Positions 1 through 6,767 are shown, numbered from the stretch's first letter. The stretch is DNA of 9,270 nt from Deltaproteobacteria bacterium (GCA_016218905.1 JACRCS010000421.1:1-9270); one strand, 5' to 3'. The notes: generated by a model not told the origin, from the sequence alone. Translations and numbers: made by a program.

Positions 1-141
1 TGGATTCCCCCAGCCCGAGTCTGCCGACCGCATCCCATGCGACGGCTTGTCGCCACAACCTGAGGCAGGAGCCGTATGAGGGAAAACCTCACGTACGGAT
101 CTGTGCGGGGGGTGCCGGGCGACCGGCATTCCTACCGTGAC
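1..141 (+). mobile_element. 3' end of a group II intron (5' part outside window)
   Basis: The window opens inside a group II intron. The diagnostic part is the domain V/VI pair at 69-141, followed by a likely 3' splice boundary at about 141: the last bases are AC, seven nt past a bulged A at 134. Positions 1-68 would be the 3' side of domain IV and the linker that usually follows the intron-encoded reverse transcriptase/maturase. I cannot recognise maturase protein sequence in this short stretch, so the ORF must end upstream. The intron lies antisense to ubiB, and its inferred 3' exon begins about 32 nt beyond the ubiB stop, so it does not interrupt that gene. Group II introns are self-splicing retroelements. 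The exact boundary and any activity are inferred. Confidence 0.8.
69..141 (+). ncRNA. Group II intron domains V and VI
   Basis: Domain V is a 33-nt hairpin. Its lower helix pairs 69-76 with 94-101 and contains the catalytic AGC triad at 70-72. A two-base bulge lies at 92-93, the upper helix pairs 77-81 with 87-91, and the loop is GAAAA at 82-86. Two departures from the common 34-nt form are visible: a G/A opposition (71/99) where a G-U wobble is usual, and one base fewer beneath the loop. Domain VI follows: 112-118 pairs with 123-129 around a GCGA loop, over a G-rich/C-rich base in which A134 bulges out as the expected branch point. The DV sequence is highly characteristic. The two deviations may be subclass variation or early decay. 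Confidence 0.85.
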
Positions 142-173
142 CTACGCCCACCAACCCCCTTCCTCGCCGCTCT

Positions 174-1853
174 TCAGAATTTTCCCGACCGCAGGATCGC
201 GATCGCGAGCCCGAAGCCGAGGATCCCGGCGATCAGGAAGCCGAGGATCCCGAAGACCGGGAAGTGCCAGAGGAGCGGTCCCTTTCCGGAGAGGACGATG
301 AGGGAGGAGCCGACGATGAGGGCGGAGATGATCAGGCTGAAGGCCAGGCGGTTCGAGGAGCGGTCCAGCTCGTCGAGCAGCTTGTCGTAGCCCTGGTGGA
401 CGAAGTCGATGGCGAACTTCCCTTCGAGCATCCTCTGGAAGATGCGTGTCAGTTGCGAGGGCGCGCTGCGAGTGAACTCGCTGATGTCCCGTACGGTCCG
501 GTAGAGCTTCCGCGCCTGGCGCCGCGGGTCGGCGCGCTTGAGGAGGAGCTTGCGCGCGTAGGGGAGGGCCTCTTCGAGGATCACGAAGTCGGGGTCGAGC
601 ACCCGGGCGAACCCCTCGATCGTCAGGATCGAGCGGGCGAGGAGCACGAGGTCCGGCTGGATCCGAATCCGGTGCCGTAGCGCGATTTGGGCGCCCTCCC
701 GGAGGATCTCCCCGGCCCGCAGGTCCTTCAGCGGACGGCCGAAGTAGGGCTCCACGAGCTCCCGCAGGTCGTGCTGGAACCGTTTCAGGTCGACGGTCTC
801 GTCCACCGCGCCCAGGCGCAGGTAGCCGTCGGCGAGCGCGGGGTAGTCGCGGGCGAGGAGGGCGAGGAAGAGGCTGCCGAGGCACTCCTGCGTCTCCTCG
901 GAGAGGTAGCCGACGGCGCCGAAGTCGAGGAGCGCGATCTTCCCGTCCGGCGTCACGAGCAGGTTCCCCCCGTGGAGGTCGCCGTGGAAGAAGCCCTTCT
1001 CGAACACTTGCTCGAGAAACGCCCGGGCGCCGAGGCGGGCGAGCCTCGCCGGGTCGATCCCGCGGGCGCGGAGACTGTCCGGGCTGTCCATCCGCTCGCC
1101 CTCGATCTCCTCGAGGACGAGGAGCCGCTTGGTCGTCAGCTCCCAGTGGACCGCGGGGATGGTGATCCCCTCGAACCCCTCGAAGTTCTTCCGGAAGCGC
1201 TCGGTGTTCGACGCCTCCAGGAAGAAGTCGAGCTCCTTGCGGACGATGCGCGCGAACTCGTCGACGATGGTGCGCAGGTTGAGGTCCTGCCCCTCCAGTA
1301 GGTAGCGCTCGGCGAGGCTGAGGACGATGTAGAGGATGGAGAGGTCCTGCGAGACGGTCCGCTCGATCCCGGGCCGCTGCACCTTCACGACGACCCGGCT
1401 GCCGTCGGAGAGGCGGGCCCGGTGCACCTGGGCGATGCTCGCGGCGGCGAGGGGCTGGGGATCGACGGCCGCAAAGACCTGCTCGGGCGGGAAGCCGAGC
1501 TCCTCGGAGATGGTCCGGCGGACCTCCGCGAAGGGAAAGGGAGGGACGTCGTCCCGGAGCTTGCGGAACTCCTCGACGAAGGGTCCGGGGACGAGGTCGG
1601 GCCGGGTGGAGAGCATCTGCCCGAGCTTCACGAACGCGGGGCCGAGGTCCTCCAGGGCCATCCGGAGCTGGACCGGCACGGGGACGTCCCCCACCACCCC
1701 GCTCCTCCCCTTGAAGCGCTTCGAGAGCGGGAGGAACCGGGCGAGCCCCGTCGTCGCCAGGAACTGATTGAAGCCGTGCTTCGAGAGGATGAGCGTGATC
1801 TCGCGCAGCCGCTGGATCGAGCGGTACGTCTGGGCGAGGGTGTAGAGCTTCAC
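174..1853 (-). CDS. ubiB: UbiB/AarF/ABC1 family atypical protein kinase
   Basis: The 559-residue product is a member of the ABC1/ADCK/UbiB family, membrane-associated atypical kinases/ATPases that support ubiquinone and other isoprenoid-lipid metabolism. Visible hallmarks are the family-specific KLGQ motif (76-79), the alanine-rich nucleotide loop AAAS (136-139), the VVVK lysine (157), the HGDLHGGN catalytic loop (290-297) and the metal-binding DFG (310-312). Two hydrophobic helices (about 503-521 and 531-554) form the C-terminal membrane anchor typical of the family. The start is GTG at 1851-1853. It overlaps the rnr stop as GTGA, and the protein aligns naturally from MKLYTL. The frame stays open far upstream, but that extension is only rnr read in another frame. 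No strong Shine-Dalgarno precedes the start, consistent with re-initiation after rnr. Whether the quinone pathway is the true target cannot be told from this window. Confidence 0.92.
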   Translation of the reverse strand: MKLYTLAQTYRSIQRLREITLILSKHGFNQFLATTGLARFLPLSKRFKGRSGVVGDVPVPVQLRMALEDLGPAFVKLGQMLSTRPDLVPGPFVEEFRKLRDDVPPFPFAEVRRTISEELGFPPEQVFAAVDPQPLAAASIAQVHRARLSDGSRVVVKVQRPGIERTVSQDLSILYIVLSLAERYLLEGQDLNLRTIVDEFARIVRKELDFFLEASNTERFRKNFEGFEGITIPAVHWELTTKRLLVLEEIEGERMDSPDSLRARGIDPARLARLGARAFLEQVFEKGFFHGDLHGGNLLVTPDGKIALLDFGAVGYLSEETQECLGSLFLALLARDYPALADGYLRLGAVDETVDLKRFQHDLRELVEPYFGRPLKDLRAGEILREGAQIALRHRIRIQPDLVLLARSILTIEGFARVLDPDFVILEEALPYARKLLLKRADPRRQARKLYRTVRDISEFTRSAPSQLTRIFQRMLEGKFAIDFVHQGYDKLLDELDRSSNRLAFSLIISALIVGSSLIVLSGKGPLLWHFPVFGILGFLIAGILGFGLAIAILRSGKF

Positions 1854-4345
1854 CGGGCCCGTTTCCCCGGTCTGCGGGAGCGGCGTGATCGGGCCGGGGA
1901 CGCCGGCTTCTCCGCCTCTCGCGCGACCTCGGGGGGCGGCGCCGCTTCGCCGCCGCGCCGCCGTCGGCGCCTGCCCGGGGCCCGCCGCTCTTCCTTCTCC
2001 GGTCGCCCTTCCTCCGGCGCCTGAACGACCCTCTCCCCGCCCTGGGCGACCTCGGGAGGTGGGGCCGCTTCGCCGCCGCCGGACCGGCTCCGTTTGCGCC
2101 TTCCGGGCCGCCCCTCTCTCGGGGCCGGCGCCTCCTTCTCGACCCCGGTCTCGGACCGGCCGCCCCGGCCCCGCTCCGCCCGCGGCGGCTCGGCCCGCGC
2201 CTCCTTGCGCTTCGCCTCCTCCCGGGTTGCGGGCGCGGCGAGGGTGAAGTCGATCTGGCGCCGCTCGACGCCCACCCGGTCGACCCTCACGTGGAGCCGG
2301 TCGCCGATCCGGAAGCGCCGGTTCGTCCGCTCCCCGACGAGGGCCTGCATCTCCTCCGCGTACTGGTAGAAGTCGTCGCGCAGGCTCGAGACGTGAACGA
2401 GCCCGTCGACGAAGTAGTCCTCGAGCTGGACGAAGAAGCCGAAGCTCGCCACCCCGCTGATGAACCCCCAGTAGAGCCCGCCGACCTTGTCCGCCATGAA
2501 CTGGCACTTCTTCCAGGTGACCGCCTCCCGCTCCGCCGACTCCGACGCCCTCTCCCGGGTCGAGAGGTGGGGACACGCCTCGTCGAGGTACGCCTCGGCG
2601 CGCGCGCGCCACGTCTTCTGGGCCTTCTTCGGCTGGAGCGCCGCCCTCAGGTGGCGGTGGAGGACCAGGTCGGGGTAGCGGCGGATGGGCGACGTGAAGT
2701 GGGCGTAGTGGGTGGAGGCGAGCCCGAAGTGGCCGACGTTTACCGGGGAGTACTCGGCCTTCTTCATGGTGCGGAGCATCATCTGGTGGATCATCCGCTC
2801 CTCGGGTTTGCCCTCCACCTGCCGCGAGAGGTCCTGGAAGTCCTGGGGCTTGGGTTTCTGGCGGACCTTCAGCGTATACCCGAAGTTGTGGACGAAGCGC
2901 CGGAACTCCTCCATCCGTTCGGCCGAGGGCTCGCCGTGGGTGCGGAAGGGGCAGGGGATGCGCGCCTCCTCGAGGAACTCGGCCACCGCCTCGTTGGCGG
3001 CGATCATGAACTCCTCGATGAGGTAGTGCGCCCAGTTGCGCTCGCTGCGGACCACGTCCTCCGGCCGGCCCTGGAGGTCCAGGACGATCTCCGCCTCGGG
3101 GAGGTCGAAGTCGATGCTGCCCCGGTCCCGGCGGCGGGCCCGGATCGCGCGGGCGAGTTCCCCCATGCGGAGCAGCATCGGGAGCGCGTCGGAGAGTTCC
3201 GGCGCCGCGTCGCTGTCCGGGTCGTCGAGGATCTTCCCGACCACCGTGTACGTGAGTCGGTGGCGGCTGCGGATCACCGCCGGGTAGAAGGACGCGCTCT
3301 GGCGTCGCCCCCCCCGGCTGTAGACGAGCTCCGCCACCATCACGAGCCGGTCCACCATCGGATTGAGGCTGCAGATGCCGTTGGAGAGCGCCTCCGGGAG
3401 CATCGGGAAGACCCGGTCGGGAAAGTACGTCGAGGTCCCCCGGGCGTACGCCTCCTGGTCGAGGGCTGTCCCCTCCTTGACGTAGTAGGAGACGTCCGCG
3501 ATGGCGACCCAGAGGCGGGCGCGTCCGTCGCTCCCCTCCTCCACGCAGACGGCGTCGTCGAAGTCCCGGGCCTTCTCCCCGTCGATGGTGACGAAGGGAA
3601 GCCCCCGCAGATCCTTTCGCCCTCGCAGATCCTGGGCCCGCACCTGGTCGGGCGACGCCTCCGCCTCGGCGACGACGTCGGGCGCGAACTCCACCCGGAC
3701 GCCGTGCTTGAGGGCGATCGCCTTCGACTCGACCTCGGCCTCGCCCGGGTGGCCGAGCACCAGGACGACCCGGCCCTGGGGCCCGGTCTCCTCCGTCGGG
3801 AACTCGGTGAGCTCCACCTGGACCACCTGGCCGTCCACGGCGCCCAGGAGGTCGTCCCAGCCGACGTAGATCTCGTGGAGCAGGCGCTCGTCCAGCGGCA
3901 CCACGGCCGCGACCTTCTTGCGGACCTGCACCCGCCCGATCACCTTCTCATTGGCCCGGGAGAGGACGCGGATCACCCGCCCCTCGGGGCGGTGCTCCCG
4001 GCGCTCGACCCGAGCGACGACCCGGTCCCCGTTCATCGCGGCGCGCAGCCACCGCGGCTTGATGTAGAGGTCGGGCTCTTCCCGGTCGTCGGGGATGACG
4101 AAGCCGAAGCCGTCCGGATGGATCTGGAGCCTTCCGACGACGAGGCCCACCCGGGACGGATGGGCGTACTGGCCGCCCTTGAGCTCGACGAGCTCGCCCG
4201 CGCGGACCCGCTCTTCGAGCGCCGCGAGGAACGCCGCCTCGCCCGCGCGCCCAACCCGGAGCGCCTTCATGAGCTCCCGGGCCGTGAGGGGGCTCGGCGC
4301 GTCCCGGAGCAGGAACTCCACGAGGGTCTCGCGGTGGGGGCTCAC
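1850..4345 (-). CDS. rnr: Ribonuclease R (RNase II/RNB family 3'-5' exoribonuclease)
   Basis: The 831-residue product is a processive 3'-5' exoribonuclease that degrades structured RNA in the cytoplasm. Domain order fits RNase R: an N-terminal winged-helix region (about 6-60), cold-shock domains (about 66-200), the RNB catalytic domain (about 250-570), an S1 domain (about 622-702) and a 128-residue basic tail (704-831). Catalytic metal ligands are seen as D255, D261, D263 and D264 in the DARDFDD-type motif, and the HFTSPIRRYPDL signature lies at 549-560. The tail is longer than in E. coli RNase R and contains an internal duplication. The start is GTG at 4343-4345, with GGAG at 4353-4356 seven bases upstream. 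A stronger Shine-Dalgarno further upstream is in the wrong frame and may serve a leader ORF. The gene is first of a two-gene unit with ubiB, which it overlaps by four bases. Confidence 0.95.
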   Translation of the reverse strand: MSPHRETLVEFLLRDAPSPLTARELMKALRVGRAGEAAFLAALEERVRAGELVELKGGQYAHPSRVGLVVGRLQIHPDGFGFVIPDDREEPDLYIKPRWLRAAMNGDRVVARVERREHRPEGRVIRVLSRANEKVIGRVQVRKKVAAVVPLDERLLHEIYVGWDDLLGAVDGQVVQVELTEFPTEETGPQGRVVLVLGHPGEAEVESKAIALKHGVRVEFAPDVVAEAEASPDQVRAQDLRGRKDLRGLPFVTIDGEKARDFDDAVCVEEGSDGRARLWVAIADVSYYVKEGTALDQEAYARGTSTYFPDRVFPMLPEALSNGICSLNPMVDRLVMVAELVYSRGGRRQSASFYPAVIRSRHRLTYTVVGKILDDPDSDAAPELSDALPMLLRMGELARAIRARRRDRGSIDFDLPEAEIVLDLQGRPEDVVRSERNWAHYLIEEFMIAANEAVAEFLEEARIPCPFRTHGEPSAERMEEFRRFVHNFGYTLKVRQKPKPQDFQDLSRQVEGKPEERMIHQMMLRTMKKAEYSPVNVGHFGLASTHYAHFTSPIRRYPDLVLHRHLRAALQPKKAQKTWRARAEAYLDEACPHLSTRERASESAEREAVTWKKCQFMADKVGGLYWGFISGVASFGFFVQLEDYFVDGLVHVSSLRDDFYQYAEEMQALVGERTNRRFRIGDRLHVRVDRVGVERRQIDFTLAAPATREEAKRKEARAEPPRAERGRGGRSETGVEKEAPAPREGRPGRRKRSRSGGGEAAPPPEVAQGGERVVQAPEEGRPEKEERRAPGRRRRRRGGEAAPPPEVAREAEKPASPARSRRSRRPGKRAR
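1922..2079 (-). repeat. In-frame direct duplication in the rnr C-terminal tail
   Basis: Two near-identical stretches, 2046-2079 and 1923-1956, lie exactly 123 bp (41 codons) apart inside rnr. Each encodes the peptide EAAPPPEVA, at residues 759-767 and 800-808, preceded by an Arg- and Gly-rich run. A second shared motif, EGRP, precedes each copy, so the duplicated unit is roughly 40 residues of alternating basic and Pro/Glu/Ala sequence. The tail looks disordered and probably helps bind RNA or partners. The duplication is seen directly; the function is inferred. Confidence 0.75.
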
Positions 4346-4392
4346 CCTCGTGCTCCGGCGGGTTCGGCAGTCGGCGGTGCGGTAAACGGCAA
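4342..4392 (-). CDS. Possible 16-codon leader peptide upstream of rnr
   Basis: A TTG at 4390-4392 lies six bases after AAGGAGG, an ideal spacing. It opens a 16-codon frame (MPFTAPPTAEPAGARG) that ends in TGA at 4342-4344. This TGA overlaps the GTG start of rnr as GTGA, the same junction seen between rnr and ubiB. The peptide could therefore couple ribosome entry at the strong site to rnr translation. It resembles no known leader, lacks an obvious attenuator composition, and could be coincidental. A frameshift that joined this frame to rnr would be an alternative explanation for the misplaced strong ribosome site. Confidence 0.35.
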   Translation of the reverse strand: MPFTAPPTAEPAGARG

Positions 4393-4397
4393 GAGAG

Positions 4398-4405
4398 ACC
4401 TCCTT
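4398..4405 (-). promoter_or_regulatory. Strong Shine-Dalgarno upstream of rnr, out of frame with it
   Basis: On the - strand this reads AAGGAGGT, a perfect anti-16S match. It is 52 bases from the rnr GTG start, too far to serve it directly, but six bases from a TTG that starts the possible leader peptide. The rnr start has its own weaker GGAG at 4353-4356. Confidence 0.5.
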
Positions 4406-4437
4406 CAGTCGTCGAGAGTCCGGGCTTGGACGGGCGC

Positions 4438-4466
4438 ATTATAGCGAAGCCGTGACGAGTTACGAG
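4438..4466 (-). promoter_or_regulatory. Candidate promoter for rnr-ubiB
   Basis: The - strand contains a perfect TATAAT at 4443-4438, rare in such GC-rich DNA. The hexamer 17 bases upstream (4461-4466, CTCGTA) is a poor -35, and there is no TG extension, so the promoter may need an activator or a different sigma factor. It would start transcription near 4431 and leave a leader of about 85 nt. The upstream half lies inside the heptad-repeat array at 4452-4499. Confidence 0.5.
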
Positions 4467-4651
4467 AGGCCGTGACGCGTGACGAGTGACTCGTGACGAG
4501 CAAAGCCGGGCGCCGGGACGAATCCGTCTGATCCGTCCGATCCGGACCGGCGCCCATTTCCTTTGTCACGCGTCACGGCCTTGTTGTTACGCGTCACCTC
4601 TTACGCCGTCACCGGCCTTCTTGTCACGCGTCGCGCCTCTCCTCATGCGTC
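4452..4651. repeat. Inverted arrays of degenerate 7-bp repeats in the pccA-rnr spacer
   Basis: The left array (4452-4499) reads on the + strand as GTGACGA, GTTACGA, a six-base GAGGCC, then GTGACGC, GTGACGA, GTGACTC and GTGACGA. The right array (4565-4651) carries the same heptad in the opposite orientation (TCACGCG, TCACGGC, TTACGCG, TCACCTC, TTACGCC and looser copies) and runs up to the pccA stop. The block AGGCCGTGACGCGTGAC at 4467-4483 is perfectly complementary to 4565-4581, giving a 17-bp stem able to form on either strand. A GC hairpin lies between them. With 4346-4451 (rnr leader and promoter), this accounts for the whole 304-nt gene-free stretch. Confidence 0.8.
4508..4555. terminator. 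GC-rich stem-loop between the heptad arrays, possible pccA terminator
   Basis: GGGCGCCGG at 4508-4516 is a perfect 9-bp inverted match to CCGGCGCCC at 4547-4555. The 30-nt loop contains three 9-bp units (4521-4529, 4530-4538, 4539-4547) of the type GATCCGTCC. It sits about 100 nt after the pccA stop in the direction of transcription, but no strong U-run follows on the - strand (only CTTTG). Intrinsic termination is therefore doubtful, and it may instead be part of the larger folded repeat element. Confidence 0.4.
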
Positions 4652-6662
4652 AGACTTTCCCAAAGGTGATGAGGACCTGGTCGGTCTCTACGGCTGCACC
4701 CGGTTCTACGTGGATCTTCTCGACCCGACCGTCGCAGGGCGAGGCGACGGCGCTCTCCATCTTCATGGATTCCATCCGGACGAGCTCCTGCCCCTTCTGG
4801 ACGTAGGCACCCTCTTCCACGGAGAGGGCCGTGATGAGGCCGGGCATCGGGCAGCGGAGCACGTTCTCCTGGACGGGGCCGGCTTGCCGGAGCATGTACC
4901 GGCCGAGCTCCCACTCCCGCGGGGAGTACATCTCGAAGGTCCGGACCACCCCGCAGAAGGAGGCGCGGATGTGGCTCCCCTCGTACTGGAGCCGGAACAT
5001 CTGCGACACCCCGTCGATCCGGAGGCTCAGGCGGCGGCGGTAGAACTCGAACTCGGGCGTCGCCACGTCGTAGGCGGAGCCGTCCACCCGCACCTGCCAG
5101 CGGCGGACCGAGGGGTCGCCCTCGAGCTCCACGCGGAAGACGTCCGGCCCCGCCCGGACGACGTAGGCGTGAGGCCTGGGCGCCGGCCGGGTGCGGCCCA
5201 CCTGGGGGCTCATCGCCTTCAGGGACTCCCGGACGAGGAACTGCCGGTTGTGGTAGACGAGGACGGCCGCGATCGCCATGGGGTGGAGGGCCTCGGGTCC
5301 GGGGGCCACGTCGCTCGTGCCCGCCTCGAAGTGGCGGCGGATGAAGTTCGTGGAGAGCTCGCCCCGGACGAAGGCCGGGTGGCTCAAGACGGCGTTGGCG
5401 AAGTCGGTGTTCGTCACCAGCCCCTCGATGTGGTAGCCGTTGAGGCCGCGGACGAGCGTGCGGCGGGCGTCCTCGCGGGTTCCCCCCCACGCGGCGGCCT
5501 TGGCGACGAGCGAATCGTAGTAGACCGTCACGGCGCTGCCCGTGTCGATCCCGCTGTCGATCCGGACGTTCGGTTCCCGAGGCTCGGAGTAGCGGGTCAC
5601 GATCCCGGTGGTCGGAAGGAAGCCCCGCGTCGGGTCCTCCGCGCAGATCCGCGCCTCGATGGCCCAGCCGCGAGGCTGGATCTCCTCCTGCCGGAGACCC
5701 AGGGGCTCGCCCGCGGCGATCCGCAACTGGAGCTCCACGAGGTCGAGCCCGGTCACGAGCTCCGTAATGGGATGCTCCACCTGGAGTCGCGTGTTCATCT
5801 CGAGGAAGTAGAAGCTTCCATCGGCGTCGAGGATGAACTCCACCGTGCCCGCGTTCCTGTATCCCGCTTCCCGGGCGAGGGCGACGGCGAGCGCGCCCAT
5901 CCGGGCCCGGAGCTCCGGGCCGACCGCCGGCGAAGGCGTCTCCTCGATGACCTTCTGGTAGCGGCGCTGGATCGAGCACTCCCTCTCGCCCAGATGGACG
6001 GCGTTGCCGTGGGCGTCGGCGAGGATCTGCACCTCGATGTGCCGCGGTTCCGTGACGTAGCGCTCGAGGAAGATCCGATCGTCCGCGAAGCTCTTCCGCG
6101 TCTCTTCCCGGGACGCCGCCAGGGCCGGAGCGAGCTCCTCGGCACGCTCGACGATCCGCATGCCGCGGCCGCCCCCGCCCGCCGCGGGTTTCAGGAGCAC
6201 GGGGTAGCCGATCCGCGCGGCGACGGCCGCGGCCTCCTCGGCGTCGTTCAGGGGTTCCGCGTGCCCGGGCACCACCGGCACTCCGGCCCGCAGGGCGAGG
6301 ACCTTGGAAGCGATCTTGTCGCCGAGCGTGGCGATGGCCTGCGAAGGCGGCCCGACGTACGTGAGCCCCGCCTCGGCGACCGCTGCCGCAAAGGCGGCAC
6401 TCTCGGAGAGAAACCCGTAGCCCGGGTGCACGGCCTCGCAGCCGGTGCCCCGCGCCGCCGCGAGAATCTTTCCGTGGTCGAGGTAGGACTCGCCGGCCTT
6501 GGCCCCGCCCAGGAAAACCGCCTCGTCGGCGAGCCCGACGTAGGGCGCCCGCGCGTCGGCCTCGGAGTAGACAGCCGTCGTGGCGACGCCCAGCCGCTTG
6601 CAGGTCCGGATGATCCGCACGGCGATCTCGCCGCGGTTGGCGATCAGGAGTTTCTTGAACAA
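4650..6662 (-). CDS. pccA: Acyl-CoA (propionyl-CoA) carboxylase alpha subunit: biotin carboxylase + biotin carrier
   Basis: The 670-residue product carboxylates its own biotin using ATP and bicarbonate, then presents it to the beta subunit. The biotin carboxylase domain spans about 1-445: ANRGEIAVRI at 8-17, the ATP-grasp glycine loop GGGGRGM at 162-168, and EMNTRLQVEHPITE at 288-301 with the catalytic-type Arg292. A linker/BT-like region covers about 500-590, and the carrier domain is C-terminal, with the biotin lysine K634 in ESMKM rather than the more common AMKM. The start is TTG at 6660-6662, because the family begins at MFKKLLIANRGE and no better in-frame start is near; GAGG lies five bases upstream. 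It follows pccB after 112 nt. BT-region length and the pccB partner favour propionyl-CoA carboxylase. An acetyl- or methylcrotonyl-CoA role cannot be excluded from this subunit alone. Confidence 0.9.
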   Translation of the reverse strand: MFKKLLIANRGEIAVRIIRTCKRLGVATTAVYSEADARAPYVGLADEAVFLGGAKAGESYLDHGKILAAARGTGCEAVHPGYGFLSESAAFAAAVAEAGLTYVGPPSQAIATLGDKIASKVLALRAGVPVVPGHAEPLNDAEEAAAVAARIGYPVLLKPAAGGGGRGMRIVERAEELAPALAASREETRKSFADDRIFLERYVTEPRHIEVQILADAHGNAVHLGERECSIQRRYQKVIEETPSPAVGPELRARMGALAVALAREAGYRNAGTVEFILDADGSFYFLEMNTRLQVEHPITELVTGLDLVELQLRIAAGEPLGLRQEEIQPRGWAIEARICAEDPTRGFLPTTGIVTRYSEPREPNVRIDSGIDTGSAVTVYYDSLVAKAAAWGGTREDARRTLVRGLNGYHIEGLVTNTDFANAVLSHPAFVRGELSTNFIRRHFEAGTSDVAPGPEALHPMAIAAVLVYHNRQFLVRESLKAMSPQVGRTRPAPRPHAYVVRAGPDVFRVELEGDPSVRRWQVRVDGSAYDVATPEFEFYRRRLSLRIDGVSQMFRLQYEGSHIRASFCGVVRTFEMYSPREWELGRYMLRQAGPVQENVLRCPMPGLITALSVEEGAYVQKGQELVRMESMKMESAVASPCDGRVEKIHVEPGAAVETDQVLITFGKV

Positions 6663-6670
6663 GCCACCCT

Positions 6671-6767
6671 CGTTCTGCGTTCTGCGTTCTACGTTCTGCG
6701 TGGCCCGTGGGGAGAGGTCCTTCCTCCTCGCACCGTACGCGGAACGCGGAACATGAAACGTGAAACG
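6671..6767. repeat. Inverted heptad-repeat arrays forming a 31-bp imperfect stem between pccB and pccA
   Basis: Four 7-bp units CGTTCT(G/A) fill 6671-6698. Four units of the opposite orientation (CGCGGAA twice, CATGAAA, CGTGAAA) fill 6738-6765. Aligned antiparallel, 6671-6701 and 6737-6767 pair at 27 of 31 positions in a + strand RNA, six of them G-U. In the sense (- strand) transcript those six become A/C mismatches, leaving 21 Watson-Crick pairs. The loop is 35 nt. The element occupies nearly all of the spacer between the two subunit genes, so it is co-transcribed if they form one operon. Confidence 0.8.

Noticed and set aside
102..141. Domain VI hairpin as an intrinsic terminator for ubiB
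   Set aside because: On the - strand the stem is followed by a C-rich stretch rather than a U-run, and the context with domain V explains it better as intron structure.
76..390. 104-codon + strand frame starting inside the intron domain V
   Set aside because: It starts in a structured RNA element, continues antisense into ubiB and resembles no protein.
1854..2612. N-terminal extension of ubiB
   Set aside because: The upstream frame is rnr coding sequence read out of frame. UbiB homology starts at the GTG at 1851-1853, which overlaps the rnr stop.
2291..4444. 717-codon open frame on the + strand opposite rnr
   Set aside because: It mirrors rnr in a GC-rich region and has repetitive Arg/Glu/Leu/Val composition with no recognisable domain. 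rnr on the other strand has full catalytic motifs.
4452..4651. CRISPR array
   Set aside because: The repeat units are only 7 bp, contiguous without spacers, degenerate and in two orientations, and no cas gene is present.
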